A stretch of 64,000 nucleotides of DNA. Source: Synergistales bacterium (lineage in GTDB: Bacteria > Synergistota > Synergistia > Synergistales > Aminiphilaceae). Positions within the stretch are counted from its first letter, which is position 1; each line of letters opens with the position of its first letter. The notes under the pieces are model-generated. The model did not search any database, was not told the origin of the DNA, and saw nothing but the letters and a program-made list of their open reading frames with translations. The position numbers and the translations under genes were made by a program. Where the stretch lies: positions 45,540 through 109,539 of the forward strand of contig JAIPGA010000001.1 in NCBI GenBank assembly GCA_021736445.1, given 5' to 3'. This document shows, piece by piece, positions 24,053 through 32,019 of this stretch.

Positions 24053-25066
24053 GTGCTTTCATGTGACCGTGTGCTACAGATTGTGGATACCCATACCGGA
24101 GGAGAGCCCACCAGGATCGTCGTGGGGGGGCTGCCCAGACTTCCCGGCAAGACGATGATCGAAAAGTGGGAATACGCCCAGGAGCATTGGCAGCATCTGC
24201 GGACCTTCCTTATGCACGAGCCGAGAGGCCATAACGATATGTTCGGGGCCTTTTTGGTTCCACCCACCGATCCGGATGCGGACTATGGGGTACTCTTCTG
24301 CGACGGCGGAGGCTTCCTCACCATGTGCGGCCACGGGTCCATGGGTGTGGGGACGGCCCTCGTCGCCCTCGGCACCGTAACGCCCACCCCTCCGGTAACC
24401 TCTGTGAAGGTGGAAGCCCCTGCCGGGATGATCGAGCTGGAGGTCGCCACCGATGAAAGCGGCCGGGCCGGCGAGGTCACCGTGAAAAATGTGCCCTCCT
24501 TTGTCTACCGGGGTCATCTGCAGCTTCAGGTCCCGGGTTTTGACAGCCCTGTGGACTACAGCATCGCCTTCGGCGGGAATTTCTTCGCCATCATGGACAT
24601 CCGCCAGTTCGGACTCACGATCCGTCCCGAGCATGCCCACCGGATTCAGGAGCTGGGGATAGCGGTTCGGGACCAGATCAACGCCGAGGTCACGTCGGTT
24701 CATCCCGAACATCCCTCTATCAAGGATGTCAAGCTTGTCGAGTTCTACGAGCCCGGGGAGGGAGAGGCGCCCACGAGGAACGCCGTGGTCTTCGGAGAGG
24801 GGCAGGTGGACCGCAGTCCCTGCGGAACAGGCACCTCGGCGAAGATGGCGCTGCTCGTCCGGGAAGGGAAACTACAGCCTGGAGAGGAATTCGTCTACGA
24901 GGCGATCACCGGCTCCCGGTTTTACGGCAGGCTTGAAACCGGACCGACCGTTGGTGACTACAAGGCATACACGCCCTATATACGTGGCAGGGCCTTTGTG
25001 ACGGCCTTTTCGCAGTTCTTCGTCGATCCCGAAGACCCGCTGAAAGACGGCTTCCGTCTGGGGTAG
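24053..25066 (+). CDS. Proline racemase / 4-hydroxyproline 2-epimerase family
   Basis: The 337-residue protein has both catalytic cysteines: Cys92 in FLTMCGHGSMGVGT and Cys257 in DRSPCGTGTSAKMA. The early IVDTHTGGEPTRIV motif is also typical. With Cys-Cys the enzyme should be a true racemase or epimerase, not the Ser/Thr-containing dehydratase. Substrate choice between proline and 4-hydroxyproline is not decided by what I can see. The convergent neighbour is a HypD-like glycyl-radical enzyme, which favours a hydroxyproline link (4-hydroxy-D-proline to the L-epimer). GTG 24053 is preceded by GGGGAGGGG. A strong hairpin separates it from the neighbour. Confidence 0.85.
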   Translation: MLSCDRVLQIVDTHTGGEPTRIVVGGLPRLPGKTMIEKWEYAQEHWQHLRTFLMHEPRGHNDMFGAFLVPPTDPDADYGVLFCDGGGFLTMCGHGSMGVGTALVALGTVTPTPPVTSVKVEAPAGMIELEVATDESGRAGEVTVKNVPSFVYRGHLQLQVPGFDSPVDYSIAFGGNFFAIMDIRQFGLTIRPEHAHRIQELGIAVRDQINAEVTSVHPEHPSIKDVKLVEFYEPGEGEAPTRNAVVFGEGQVDRSPCGTGTSAKMALLVREGKLQPGEEFVYEAITGSRFYGRLETGPTVGDYKAYTPYIRGRAFVTAFSQFFVDPEDPLKDGFRLG

Positions 25067-25095
25067 GTCTCGAAACACGCTGTCCGTGGTGGAAT

Positions 25096-25131
25096 AAGCC
25101 GGGGGGAGGCCTGAAGGCCTCCCCCCGGCTT
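25096..25131. terminator. Bidirectional terminator between racemase and glycyl-radical enzyme genes
   Basis: AAGCCGGGGGGAGGCC (25096-25111) pairs perfectly with GGCCTCCCCCCGGCTT (25116-25131) around a TGAA tetraloop. It serves the two convergent genes. Confidence 0.75.
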
Positions 25132-25157
25132 GCTGTATCCGCTGCGTTCCGTGATTC

Positions 25158-27518
25158 CTAGAAGGTCTCCTGCGCGGTCCGGGCGATGACCTCCTCCTGC
25201 AGATCCCTGCCGAGATCGCAGAAATAGTCGCTGTACCCCGCGACGCGAACAAGAAGATCCTTGTACTGATCTGGATGAGCCTGGGCGTCTCTGAGCATTT
25301 CCGTTCCCACTACGTTGAACTGGATGTGGTGGGAACCGAGACGGAAATGCGTACGGATCAGATCCGCCAGCTTGTCGAGCCCTTCTTCGCCTTCCAGGGT
25401 CTTGGGAAGGAAGCGCTGGTTCAGCAGGGTCCCCCCGGATTTGGCGTGGTCCATCTTACCCAGAGACTTGCAAACGGCGGTGGGCCCGCAACGGTCCGCG
25501 CCGTGGGCCGGAGAGGTGCCGTCGGATTCCGGGAAATGCGCCGGCCGTCCGTCAGGCGTGGCCCCCAGGACGGAACCGAAGTAGACGTGGCAGGTGGTGG
25601 AGAGCATGTTGAGATGGTATTTCCCGCCCTTGGTGTTCCGCCGCCCGTCAATGGTGTCGAAGAGGTCCTGATAGACCCGCTGCATGATGGAATCGGCGTA
25701 CTCCTCGTCGTTGCCGAATTTCGGTGTTCTGTTGAGGACACGCTGCCGCAGCGCCTCATGACCCTCAAAGTTGTCGTGCAGTGCCTGGAGCAGCTCTTTC
25801 ATGCCGACTCGCTGTTCCTCGTAGACATGTTTCCTGATGGCCGAGAGGCTGTCGGTGATGGTACCGATGCCGCAGCACTGGATATAGTTGGTGTTGTACC
25901 GGGGCCCTCCGTTGTTGTAGTCCTTACCTTTCTGGATACAGTCGCTGGTCACCACCGAAAGGAAGGTGGCCGGTGCGTACCGGGCGTACATCTGCTCGAT
26001 ATACTGGTTGACCCGAATCTTGAGGTCAATGAAGTACTGGAGTTGCTTCCGGAAGGCTTCGTAGAGCTCCTCGTAACCCTGGAACTGTACTGGGTCGCCG
26101 GTTTCGATGCCGATTTTCTTCCCCGAAAGCGGATCGAAGCCGTTGTTCATCGTTACCTCGAGGATCTTGGGCGTATTGAGATAGCCCGTCAGGATATAGG
26201 CCTCCTTGCCGAAGGCGCCGGTTTCGATACAGCCGCTGTTGCCGCCCTCCCTGGCATCTTCCAGGGTTTTCCCCGAACGCACCATCTCCTGGACCACCAT
26301 ATCGGTGTTGAAGACCGAAGGATAACCGTAGCCCTTCCGTATCACCTTGCCGGCGGCCTTCAGAAAGCTGTCCGGCGTCTTGCTGCTGATCTGGACATTC
26401 GTCCCCGGCTGGAGCAGGTGGATCTCGTCGATGACCTCAAGCATCAAATAGGAGAGATCGTTGACGCCGTCGGATCCGTCCGGTCTCAGACCACCGATGT
26501 TGATATTGGTGAAATCGTTGTAGGTTCCGCTCTCCTTGGCAGTGACGCCGACCTTCGGTGGGGCCGTGTGGTTGTTGAACTTGATCCACACACACTCGAT
26601 CAGCTCCTTGGCCCGCTCTCTATCGATGGTTCCCGCTTCCACCTCTTTTTTGTAAAAGGGATAGAGATGCTGGTCGAAGTGACCGGGGTTCATGGCATCC
26701 CACCCGTTGAGCTCCGTAATGGTCCCCAGATGGACAAACCAGTACATCTGGATCGCTTCCCAGAGGGTTTCCGGAGCGTGAGCGGGAACCTTCCGGCATA
26801 CCTCTGCGATCTGTCGGAGTTCTTTCCTTCGCTGGGGGTCCTCCTCTTCCTCCGCCATCTTGTCCGCCAGGTCGGCATGCCGTTCTGCGAAGATAATCGC
26901 TGCGTCGCAGGAGATGTCCATGGCCTTCAGTTCTTCCATCTTGTCGGTGGCCTCGGGATCGTGGAAGAAATCAAGAGTGGCGATGCTGTCGGCGATCTCC
27001 TGCTTGAAATCCAGCATGCCCTTCTGGTAGAGCTTTCCGTCCAGTGTGGTATGGCCTGGTGCACGCTGTTCCATGAACTCCGTGTAGATTCCGGCTTCGT
27101 AGGCATCCTTCCATTCGTCCGGGACATCGGAAAACACCCGGTCCCGCATGGTGCGCCCCCGCCAGTAGGGGATCACCTCTTCTTCGTAGGTGCGCACCAT
27201 GGTCTCGTCCGTGTGGTACTGCGTGTTGTCCCGTTCGTTGAGAATGCGCAGATCTTCGGCGGAATGGCAGGTCAGCTCCGGGAAGGTAGGCACCACCTTG
27301 GGAGCCGGTCCGCGCTCCCCGACGATCAGCTCGTCAGGGCCGATGTAGATGGTCTTGTGTTCACAGATGTGTTTGAAGGACAGCGCCCGCATGACGGGAA
27401 CCGAATACTTCCCTTCGTTTTCTCTATAGAACCGGGTCATCAGCTCGGCACGCTCTGTCGAGAGTGCCGGCTCCGCTTCGAAACTCCGCTGCCGCAACCG
27501 TGCAATCCGTTCGTTCAT
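25158..27518 (-). CDS. Glycyl-radical enzyme, HypD-like (trans-4-hydroxy-L-proline dehydratase candidate)
   Basis: The 786-residue enzyme has the PFL/glycerol-dehydratase fold. The catalytic Cys430 lies in GGNSGCIETGA, giving the Cys-x-Glu pair (Glu432) of dehydratase-type members. The radical-bearing Gly761 lies in RVAGYSDYF near the C-terminus, followed by DLQEEVIART. Length (HypD of Clostridioides is 789) and both motifs fit HypD, which dehydrates trans-4-hydroxy-L-proline to pyrroline-5-carboxylate; the adjacent proline-racemase-family gene agrees. A hydroxyproline C-N lyase or another eliminase remains possible because the subfamilies share these motifs. It lies two bases behind its activase gene. 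No pyrroline-5-carboxylate reductase gene is nearby. GGAGGG precedes the ATG. Confidence 0.8.
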   Translation of the reverse strand: MNERIARLRQRSFEAEPALSTERAELMTRFYRENEGKYSVPVMRALSFKHICEHKTIYIGPDELIVGERGPAPKVVPTFPELTCHSAEDLRILNERDNTQYHTDETMVRTYEEEVIPYWRGRTMRDRVFSDVPDEWKDAYEAGIYTEFMEQRAPGHTTLDGKLYQKGMLDFKQEIADSIATLDFFHDPEATDKMEELKAMDISCDAAIIFAERHADLADKMAEEEEDPQRRKELRQIAEVCRKVPAHAPETLWEAIQMYWFVHLGTITELNGWDAMNPGHFDQHLYPFYKKEVEAGTIDRERAKELIECVWIKFNNHTAPPKVGVTAKESGTYNDFTNINIGGLRPDGSDGVNDLSYLMLEVIDEIHLLQPGTNVQISSKTPDSFLKAAGKVIRKGYGYPSVFNTDMVVQEMVRSGKTLEDAREGGNSGCIETGAFGKEAYILTGYLNTPKILEVTMNNGFDPLSGKKIGIETGDPVQFQGYEELYEAFRKQLQYFIDLKIRVNQYIEQMYARYAPATFLSVVTSDCIQKGKDYNNGGPRYNTNYIQCCGIGTITDSLSAIRKHVYEEQRVGMKELLQALHDNFEGHEALRQRVLNRTPKFGNDEEYADSIMQRVYQDLFDTIDGRRNTKGGKYHLNMLSTTCHVYFGSVLGATPDGRPAHFPESDGTSPAHGADRCGPTAVCKSLGKMDHAKSGGTLLNQRFLPKTLEGEEGLDKLADLIRTHFRLGSHHIQFNVVGTEMLRDAQAHPDQYKDLLVRVAGYSDYFCDLGRDLQEEVIARTAQETF

Positions 27519-27520
27519 GA

Positions 27521-28426
27521 TTACCCTCCAATCGTTACATACAATCCCTGTTCGGAGAGGCGGCGAGCCGCCTCCCGGACCTCGTGTTCCCTCGGTTCCG
27601 GCGTGTCTTCCATCGGATACCGCATATCGAGCCGTTCGTACTTGTCCCTGGCAGCCCGATGATAGGGGAGAATGCTGATCGGATGCCTGCAGGGCAAGGA
27701 TTTGACGAAATCACTGAGCTGCTGGAGCTGCTCCGCGGAATCGTTGCAGCCGGGGATGAGAGGATACCGGATGTTGACCCCATGCCCCTTCTGAGACAGG
27801 ATCCGTAGATTGTCCAGTATCAGCTCGTTGGACACCCCGGTCATACTGGTGTGTTCGTCTGAATCCATGTGTTTGAGGTCGTAGAGAAAGAGCTCAGTCT
27901 TTTCGGCCACCTCAAGCACAAGCTCCGTTGCGGCGTAGCCGGTGGTATCCACGGCACGGTGGATACCGACTCTGCCGCATTCCTCCAGGAGTTCCAGCAG
28001 AAACTGGGGCTGCGACAGGGGCTCTCCGCCGGAGAAGGTGGCACCGCCGCCTGATTCGTCATAGAACAGCGTGTCCTTCTGGATCTCTTTCATGATTTCC
28101 CCTGCCGAGACCTGCCTCCCCAGGAGCTCCCTGGCTTCGGTTGGGCACTGGTCTGCACAGAGGCCGCAGAGACCGCACCGTTCGGGGAAGGTGTAGACCC
28201 CTTTGGCCGAATAGGTGATGGCGTCGTTGGGACAGACGGCGATACACTCGCCGCAACCGATACAGCGTTCGGGACGGTAGACCAGCTGAGGCGAAAAGGA
28301 CTGGCTCTCTGGGTTATGACACCACCAGCAGGCAAGAGGGCATCCTTTGAAGAAAACGGTGGTACGGATCCCGGGACCGTCGTGGATGGAGTATTTTTTA
28401 ATGTCGAATATCCTACCCTCGGTCAT
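27521..28426 (-). CDS. Glycyl-radical enzyme activating protein (radical SAM)
   Basis: The 301-residue radical SAM enzyme installs the glycyl radical on the downstream enzyme. It has the CPLACWWC (CxxxCxxC) SAM-cluster motif near residue 31, then two ferredoxin-type 4Fe-4S motifs (CIGCGECIAVCP and CGLCGLCADQCP) in the insert typical of dehydratase activases, and the GGGATFSGGEPLSQP motif. The start at 28426 overlaps the end of the GntR gene and has GGAGGCC upstream. Regulator, activase and enzyme thus form one leftward operon. Confidence 0.92.
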   Translation of the reverse strand: MTEGRIFDIKKYSIHDGPGIRTTVFFKGCPLACWWCHNPESQSFSPQLVYRPERCIGCGECIAVCPNDAITYSAKGVYTFPERCGLCGLCADQCPTEARELLGRQVSAGEIMKEIQKDTLFYDESGGGATFSGGEPLSQPQFLLELLEECGRVGIHRAVDTTGYAATELVLEVAEKTELFLYDLKHMDSDEHTSMTGVSNELILDNLRILSQKGHGVNIRYPLIPGCNDSAEQLQQLSDFVKSLPCRHPISILPYHRAARDKYERLDMRYPMEDTPEPREHEVREAARRLSEQGLYVTIGG

Positions 28427-29138
28427 AGATGGCCTCCTGTTTCTTTTTGTCAAGCTCTTCAAGACTTGCAAAGTAATATTTTTGAATATACTGTTCCTGT
28501 ACCTGAAAGGACCAGTGGATATCCCGGATCTGCCTGGTGGCGCCCTGCAGGTCTCGTTGTTCCAGAAAGTGAAGCAGTGTGGCGTGTTCCCCCGTCGACG
28601 CGATCTCCCATTCCTTCACGAATCCCTTTTTTCTCGGGAAGTCGTAAAGCCGTTGTTTCAGCAGATTGACACTCTGATACATATCCGTATTGCTGCTCAG
28701 TGAGAGATAGGTGTCGTGGAAGGCGATATTGTGTTCGTGAAAGAGATCGAAATCGTTGTCGGCCAGAGCCGTCCGCATCCGTTCATTGTGGTTCGCCATC
28801 TTGTGGAGCGACGCCACGGGGATCTCATGGATCACCTCCGCGATGGCGGCTGCCTCAAGGGCTCCGAGGATCTGGTAGATATTGCGTATCTTGTCCAGGG
28901 TCAACGGGGCCACCATAACGCCCTTCCGTGGATAGGTGATGACGAAACCCTCTGTTTCCAGCTGGAGCAACGCCTCGCGGAGCGGTGTCCGACTGATGCC
29001 GAGCTCGGCGCTGATTGCGTTGAGATCGAGGAAGATGCCGGGGTAGAGATGCCCTCGGTTCATCTCTTGCCGAAGATAGTCGTACACCTGCTGCCGCAAT
29101 GAATGCACCGATTTATAGGTCGTTGCACGAACCGGCAT
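28413..29138 (-). CDS. GntR-family regulator (FCD/FadR subfamily)
   Basis: The 241-residue protein has an N-terminal winged helix (about residues 10-75; ISAELGISRTPLREALLQLETEGFVITYPRKGVMVAPL is the recognition core region) and an all-helical FCD domain with metal/ligand residues in DLFHEHNIAFHDTYL and EHATLLHFLEQRD. Such regulators bind small acids or amino acids and usually repress their own operon. It is the first gene of the operon with the activase and glycyl-radical enzyme, and a palindrome sits at its transcription start, so it probably senses the pathway substrate. Confidence 0.9.
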   Translation of the reverse strand: MPVRATTYKSVHSLRQQVYDYLRQEMNRGHLYPGIFLDLNAISAELGISRTPLREALLQLETEGFVITYPRKGVMVAPLTLDKIRNIYQILGALEAAAIAEVIHEIPVASLHKMANHNERMRTALADNDFDLFHEHNIAFHDTYLSLSSNTDMYQSVNLLKQRLYDFPRKKGFVKEWEIASTGEHATLLHFLEQRDLQGATRQIRDIHWSFQVQEQYIQKYYFASLEELDKKKQEAIYDRG

Positions 29139-29155
29139 TCAGTCCACATCCCTTC

Positions 29156-29196
29156 CTGATATATCAGAAAAATATCACAAACGCCCGAGATGTCAA
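29156..29196 (-). promoter_or_regulatory. GntR operon promoter with operator palindrome
   Basis: Minus-strand TTGACA (29196-29191), a 16-base spacer and TATTTT (29174-29169) make a promoter. Directly at the expected start lies the perfect palindrome CTGATATATCAG (29156-29167), a likely binding site for the GntR protein. Confidence 0.6.
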
Positions 29197-29320
29197 TGAG
29201 CGATTCCCCCTGACAGGTGCATATTCCCGTTCAAACTGGCTTACCGGGGTATATTCCCCTTTTCCCGGTATTGCGGTCCAATGCTTCGGATGTTCTAGAG
29301 ATTCGCCTCCTGTTTAACGA

Positions 29321-29381
29321 TTGACAACAAAGGCCGGAAGGGATAAACTTGGTTCGTTATTTGAGAATTGAGTTTCCAAAT
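29321..29381 (+). promoter_or_regulatory. IclR operon promoter with inverted repeat
   Basis: TTGACA (29321-29326), 17 bases, TAAACT (29344-29349). Just downstream, ATTTGAGAA (29359-29367) and TTTCCAAAT (29373-29381) form an imperfect inverted repeat, a candidate site for autoregulation by the IclR protein. Confidence 0.55.
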
Positions 29382-29398
29382 AGAAAACTGGAGGCGCC

Positions 29399-30151
29399 AT
29401 GAGTAGTGTTGAGAAGACCTGCCTGCTGCTGCGTTATCTTGGAGAGCCCCCTTTTGAATTCAGCCTCACTGAGCTTGCCGAACAGATCGGCACGGGCAAG
29501 AGCGGGACACACAAAATACTGCAAGCCATGAAAGCAAACAATATCGTCATCCAGGATCCCTCCACAAAGAAATACCATCTCGCACCGATCGTCCTGCGCC
29601 TTGGGAATGTGTACAGTCAATATAAAGGAATCCGCGAGATCGCAGAGCCTATCCTGGAACACATTAAGAACGCGACGGAGAAGAGCACATACCTCACCAT
29701 CTGGGAAGGGGACCGGGCGTTCCCGGCCTATAAAAAGTGCCCCCCCGGGGGGATCTACGACTACCAGGATTTCATAGGCAAGAACATACCCTTCAATGCA
29801 GGTGCATCGGCACTGGTTATCTTTTCCTTCCAGCCCGAACAGACGCAGCGGTATCTCCTCGAGCAAAGCGAGATGACGGCGCGAACGCCGAAAACCATTG
29901 TTGACCGCGAGCATCTGCTTCGGGAATGTGCGGCTATCCGAAAACGGGGGTACTGTATTGAAGACGAGACCTTCAGCATCGGGGTGGTCAGTATCGCCGT
30001 TCCAATCTTCGACCGGCACAACATCGTGTGGGCATCGATCTCATTGGCCAGTTCCCGGGATCCCCATACCGGGGAGATGATCCCCCACTGGGCACAGGCC
30101 TTGCTTGATGGAGCCGAGGAGCTTTCCTACCAGCTTCAGTTCCGACATTAG
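29399..30151 (+). CDS. IclR-family transcriptional regulator
   Basis: The 250-residue protein has an N-terminal winged helix-turn-helix (about 1-65; FSLTELAEQIGTGKSGTHKILQAMKANNIV) and a C-terminal IclR effector domain (about 80-245) with the conserved RGYCIEDETFSIGVVSIAVPIFD block that lines the ligand pocket. It is the first gene of a tightly spaced rightward cluster with DctPQM, an opine-dehydrogenase-family protein and an M20 peptidase, so it most likely controls uptake and breakdown of their substrate. GGAGGCG precedes the ATG. Confidence 0.9.
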   Translation: MSSVEKTCLLLRYLGEPPFEFSLTELAEQIGTGKSGTHKILQAMKANNIVIQDPSTKKYHLAPIVLRLGNVYSQYKGIREIAEPILEHIKNATEKSTYLTIWEGDRAFPAYKKCPPGGIYDYQDFIGKNIPFNAGASALVIFSFQPEQTQRYLLEQSEMTARTPKTIVDREHLLRECAAIRKRGYCIEDETFSIGVVSIAVPIFDRHNIVWASISLASSRDPHTGEMIPHWAQALLDGAEELSYQLQFRH

Positions 30152-30194
30152 AAAAAGACAGCAGTGCGGGATGTCTTGGAATAGGAGGTGATCA

Positions 30195-31292
30195 ATGGAG
30201 AAGGCGTACACAGGCAACCAAGGCGGACGTGGTGTGAAAAGCAATGATTCCAAGAAAGCGGGGTATGTACGTATGAAACAGTGGAAGATCCTTGTTTCCT
30301 TTCTCTGCATTGGACTGCTGGTGGTAACCCTTGGTTTTGTAGCGACAGAGCAGGCGGCCGCGAAAGCCGACCTGACCATCAAGGTCGCTGGTATTTCTCC
30401 CAAGGAGTACCGTTCCACAGAAGGTCTCTACCGAATCGAGAAGAAGGTGGAAGAGGGGACCGACGGACGCATCCAGATGGAAATCTTCCCGATGAACCAG
30501 CTTGGAGACTACACCCAGGTGTTCGAGGAGATCCGCCGCGGAACCATCGAGATGGGTTTGATCTTCATCCCCAGTCAGTATGATGTCAAGCTTGAACTCG
30601 GTTCTCTCCCTTTCCTTGCCAAAGACGCCGACGGCATGCGGAAACAGCTTTCCCCGGGCTCCTATGTATACGGCGTGCTTGAAGAAACGCTGGATAAGCT
30701 GGGGGTCAAGCTGCTCCGCATTCAAGGCGAAGGGTTTATCGGCGTAGGTTCGAAGAAAGCCCCCAACGCTCCTGCCGACCCCACGGTGGACAAGGACATG
30801 CTGATCCGTATCGCACCTCTGGCCGTGTACAAGGAAACGGCAGAGGATATGGGATATCGGACGACGAATATCCCATATGCCGATACCTACAGCGCCATCC
30901 AGACAGGCGTATGTGACGGGTGGATCGGCGGTTCGGCGCGGATCAACTACGAGGTCTTCCGGGACGTCATCAAACACTACATTCCCTATAATTGCCTCTT
31001 TGACCAGACAGGCTATCTGGTCAACCAAAAGCTGTGGAACTCCCTATCTCCCGAAGACCAAAAGCTGATCACCGATGCCGTCAATGCCGAAGCCGACAAG
31101 AGCTTTGAGGACTGCAAGAAAGAAAACGAAGTCTACATGGAGAAGATGAAAGAGCGCGGCATAGAGATTGTCAATCTCACTGAAGAAGAACGCTCCGCTC
31201 TGGCGGAGTACATCCGGAACACCACCTGGCCCAAATTCGAGGACAAGTTTGGGAAAGACATGATGGACAAGGTGCGCGAATCGGTGCAGTAG
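30195..31292 (+). CDS. dctP: TRAP transporter substrate-binding protein DctP
   Basis: The 365-residue protein belongs to the DctP/TRAP receptor family, which captures carboxylate-bearing solutes in the periplasm. A 26-residue basic lead precedes MKQWKILVSFLCIGLLVVTLGFVA, a typical signal peptide. ATG 30195 has the best Shine-Dalgarno (AGGAGGTGATC), so either the lead is translated or a weak ATG at the signal peptide is used. LYRIEKKVEEGTDGRIQMEIFPMNQLGDYTQVFEEIRRGTIEMG is the family core, and the Arg in MLIRIAPLAVYKETAEDMG sits where the carboxylate-binding arginine is expected. A stable hairpin follows before dctQ. Confidence 0.9.
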   Translation: MEKAYTGNQGGRGVKSNDSKKAGYVRMKQWKILVSFLCIGLLVVTLGFVATEQAAAKADLTIKVAGISPKEYRSTEGLYRIEKKVEEGTDGRIQMEIFPMNQLGDYTQVFEEIRRGTIEMGLIFIPSQYDVKLELGSLPFLAKDADGMRKQLSPGSYVYGVLEETLDKLGVKLLRIQGEGFIGVGSKKAPNAPADPTVDKDMLIRIAPLAVYKETAEDMGYRTTNIPYADTYSAIQTGVCDGWIGGSARINYEVFRDVIKHYIPYNCLFDQTGYLVNQKLWNSLSPEDQKLITDAVNAEADKSFEDCKKENEVYMEKMKERGIEIVNLTEEERSALAEYIRNTTWPKFEDKFGKDMMDKVRESVQ

Positions 31293-31305
31293 TTCCGCGA
31301 GGAGT

Positions 31306-31341
31306 GCAATCGGCGGGGACCTTCCGGTCCCCGCCGATTGC
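31306..31341 (+). terminator. Hairpin between dctP and dctQ
   Basis: GCAATCGGCGGGGACC (31306-31321) pairs perfectly with GGTCCCCGCCGATTGC (31326-31341), loop TTCC. There is no T tract. In transporter operons such hairpins protect the upstream message and lower membrane-subunit expression, so this is more likely an mRNA stabiliser or partial terminator. Confidence 0.6.
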
Positions 31342-31379
31342 TGCATTGGCATCACCGGCGAAATCCGGGAGGTGAAGGA

Positions 31380-31937
31380 ATGTCCTTTGTGATGGCAATA
31401 AAGAATTCCATGGTGTGGAGATGGCTGGTGGGGTTGCAGCGGACACTGCTGGTTCTTACCAGCGTTTTTGTGGTACTCATTATGTGTGTTGAAGTAATGC
31501 TTCGGTATGTCTTTAAGTCAGATCTTTTCGGGATTGAAGAGATCGTGGTGGTGGCCTCCTTTTGGCTGTATTTTATGGGAAGCTCCTTTGGAGTGTATGA
31601 AAAAAGCCACGTAAAAGCAGACATCGTCCCACAGCTATTGAAGTATAAAGGTCGAATGGTTTTAAATCTAATGGTTCGAGCTACGGTTGCGTCGCTTTGC
31701 TTGATTTTTGCCTATTGGGCCATCGACATGGTGCGGTACAGCATTATATGGATGCCGAGAACGACAGGGCTGCGTATACCCATATTTATCTCTCAGCTTT
31801 CAATTCTGGTTGGGTATGCGCTAATGTCATTTTATTCTGTAATATATTTTTTCGAGGATCTCTTCGCATCCATTACCGGCGAGTGGCAGGACACCACAGG
31901 ACAGGAGGATGAACGTGATGAGATGTGTGCGGTCTGA
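31380..31937 (+). CDS. dctQ: TRAP transporter small permease DctQ
   Basis: The 185-residue protein has four transmembrane segments (near residues 17-40, 52-70, 93-115 and 133-155) and the DctQ-type FGIEEIVVVASFWLYFMGSSFGVYEKSHVKADIV stretch after the first helix. It partners the large permease DctM. ATG 31380 has GGGAGGTGAAGGA upstream. The gene is more A+T-rich than its neighbours in places, probably a consequence of membrane-helix codons. It lies between dctP and dctM. Confidence 0.88.
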   Translation: MSFVMAIKNSMVWRWLVGLQRTLLVLTSVFVVLIMCVEVMLRYVFKSDLFGIEEIVVVASFWLYFMGSSFGVYEKSHVKADIVPQLLKYKGRMVLNLMVRATVASLCLIFAYWAIDMVRYSIIWMPRTTGLRIPIFISQLSILVGYALMSFYSVIYFFEDLFASITGEWQDTTGQEDERDEMCAV

Positions 31938-32019
31938 TGCAGGGCGGCTTCCTGTGCACAAGTCATGGGTACACAAGAAATCTTCCACAGCCTACCGGCT
32001 CTGTTAGGGAGGGAAGACC

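Noticed and set aside
25275..27662. 795-residue open frame antisense to the glycyl-radical enzyme gene
   Set aside because: The opposite strand encodes a full-length enzyme with catalytic Cys and Gly motifs and a good ribosome site. The antisense frame is a product of codon bias, with low-complexity Val/Gly/Asp-rich sequence and no recognisable domain.
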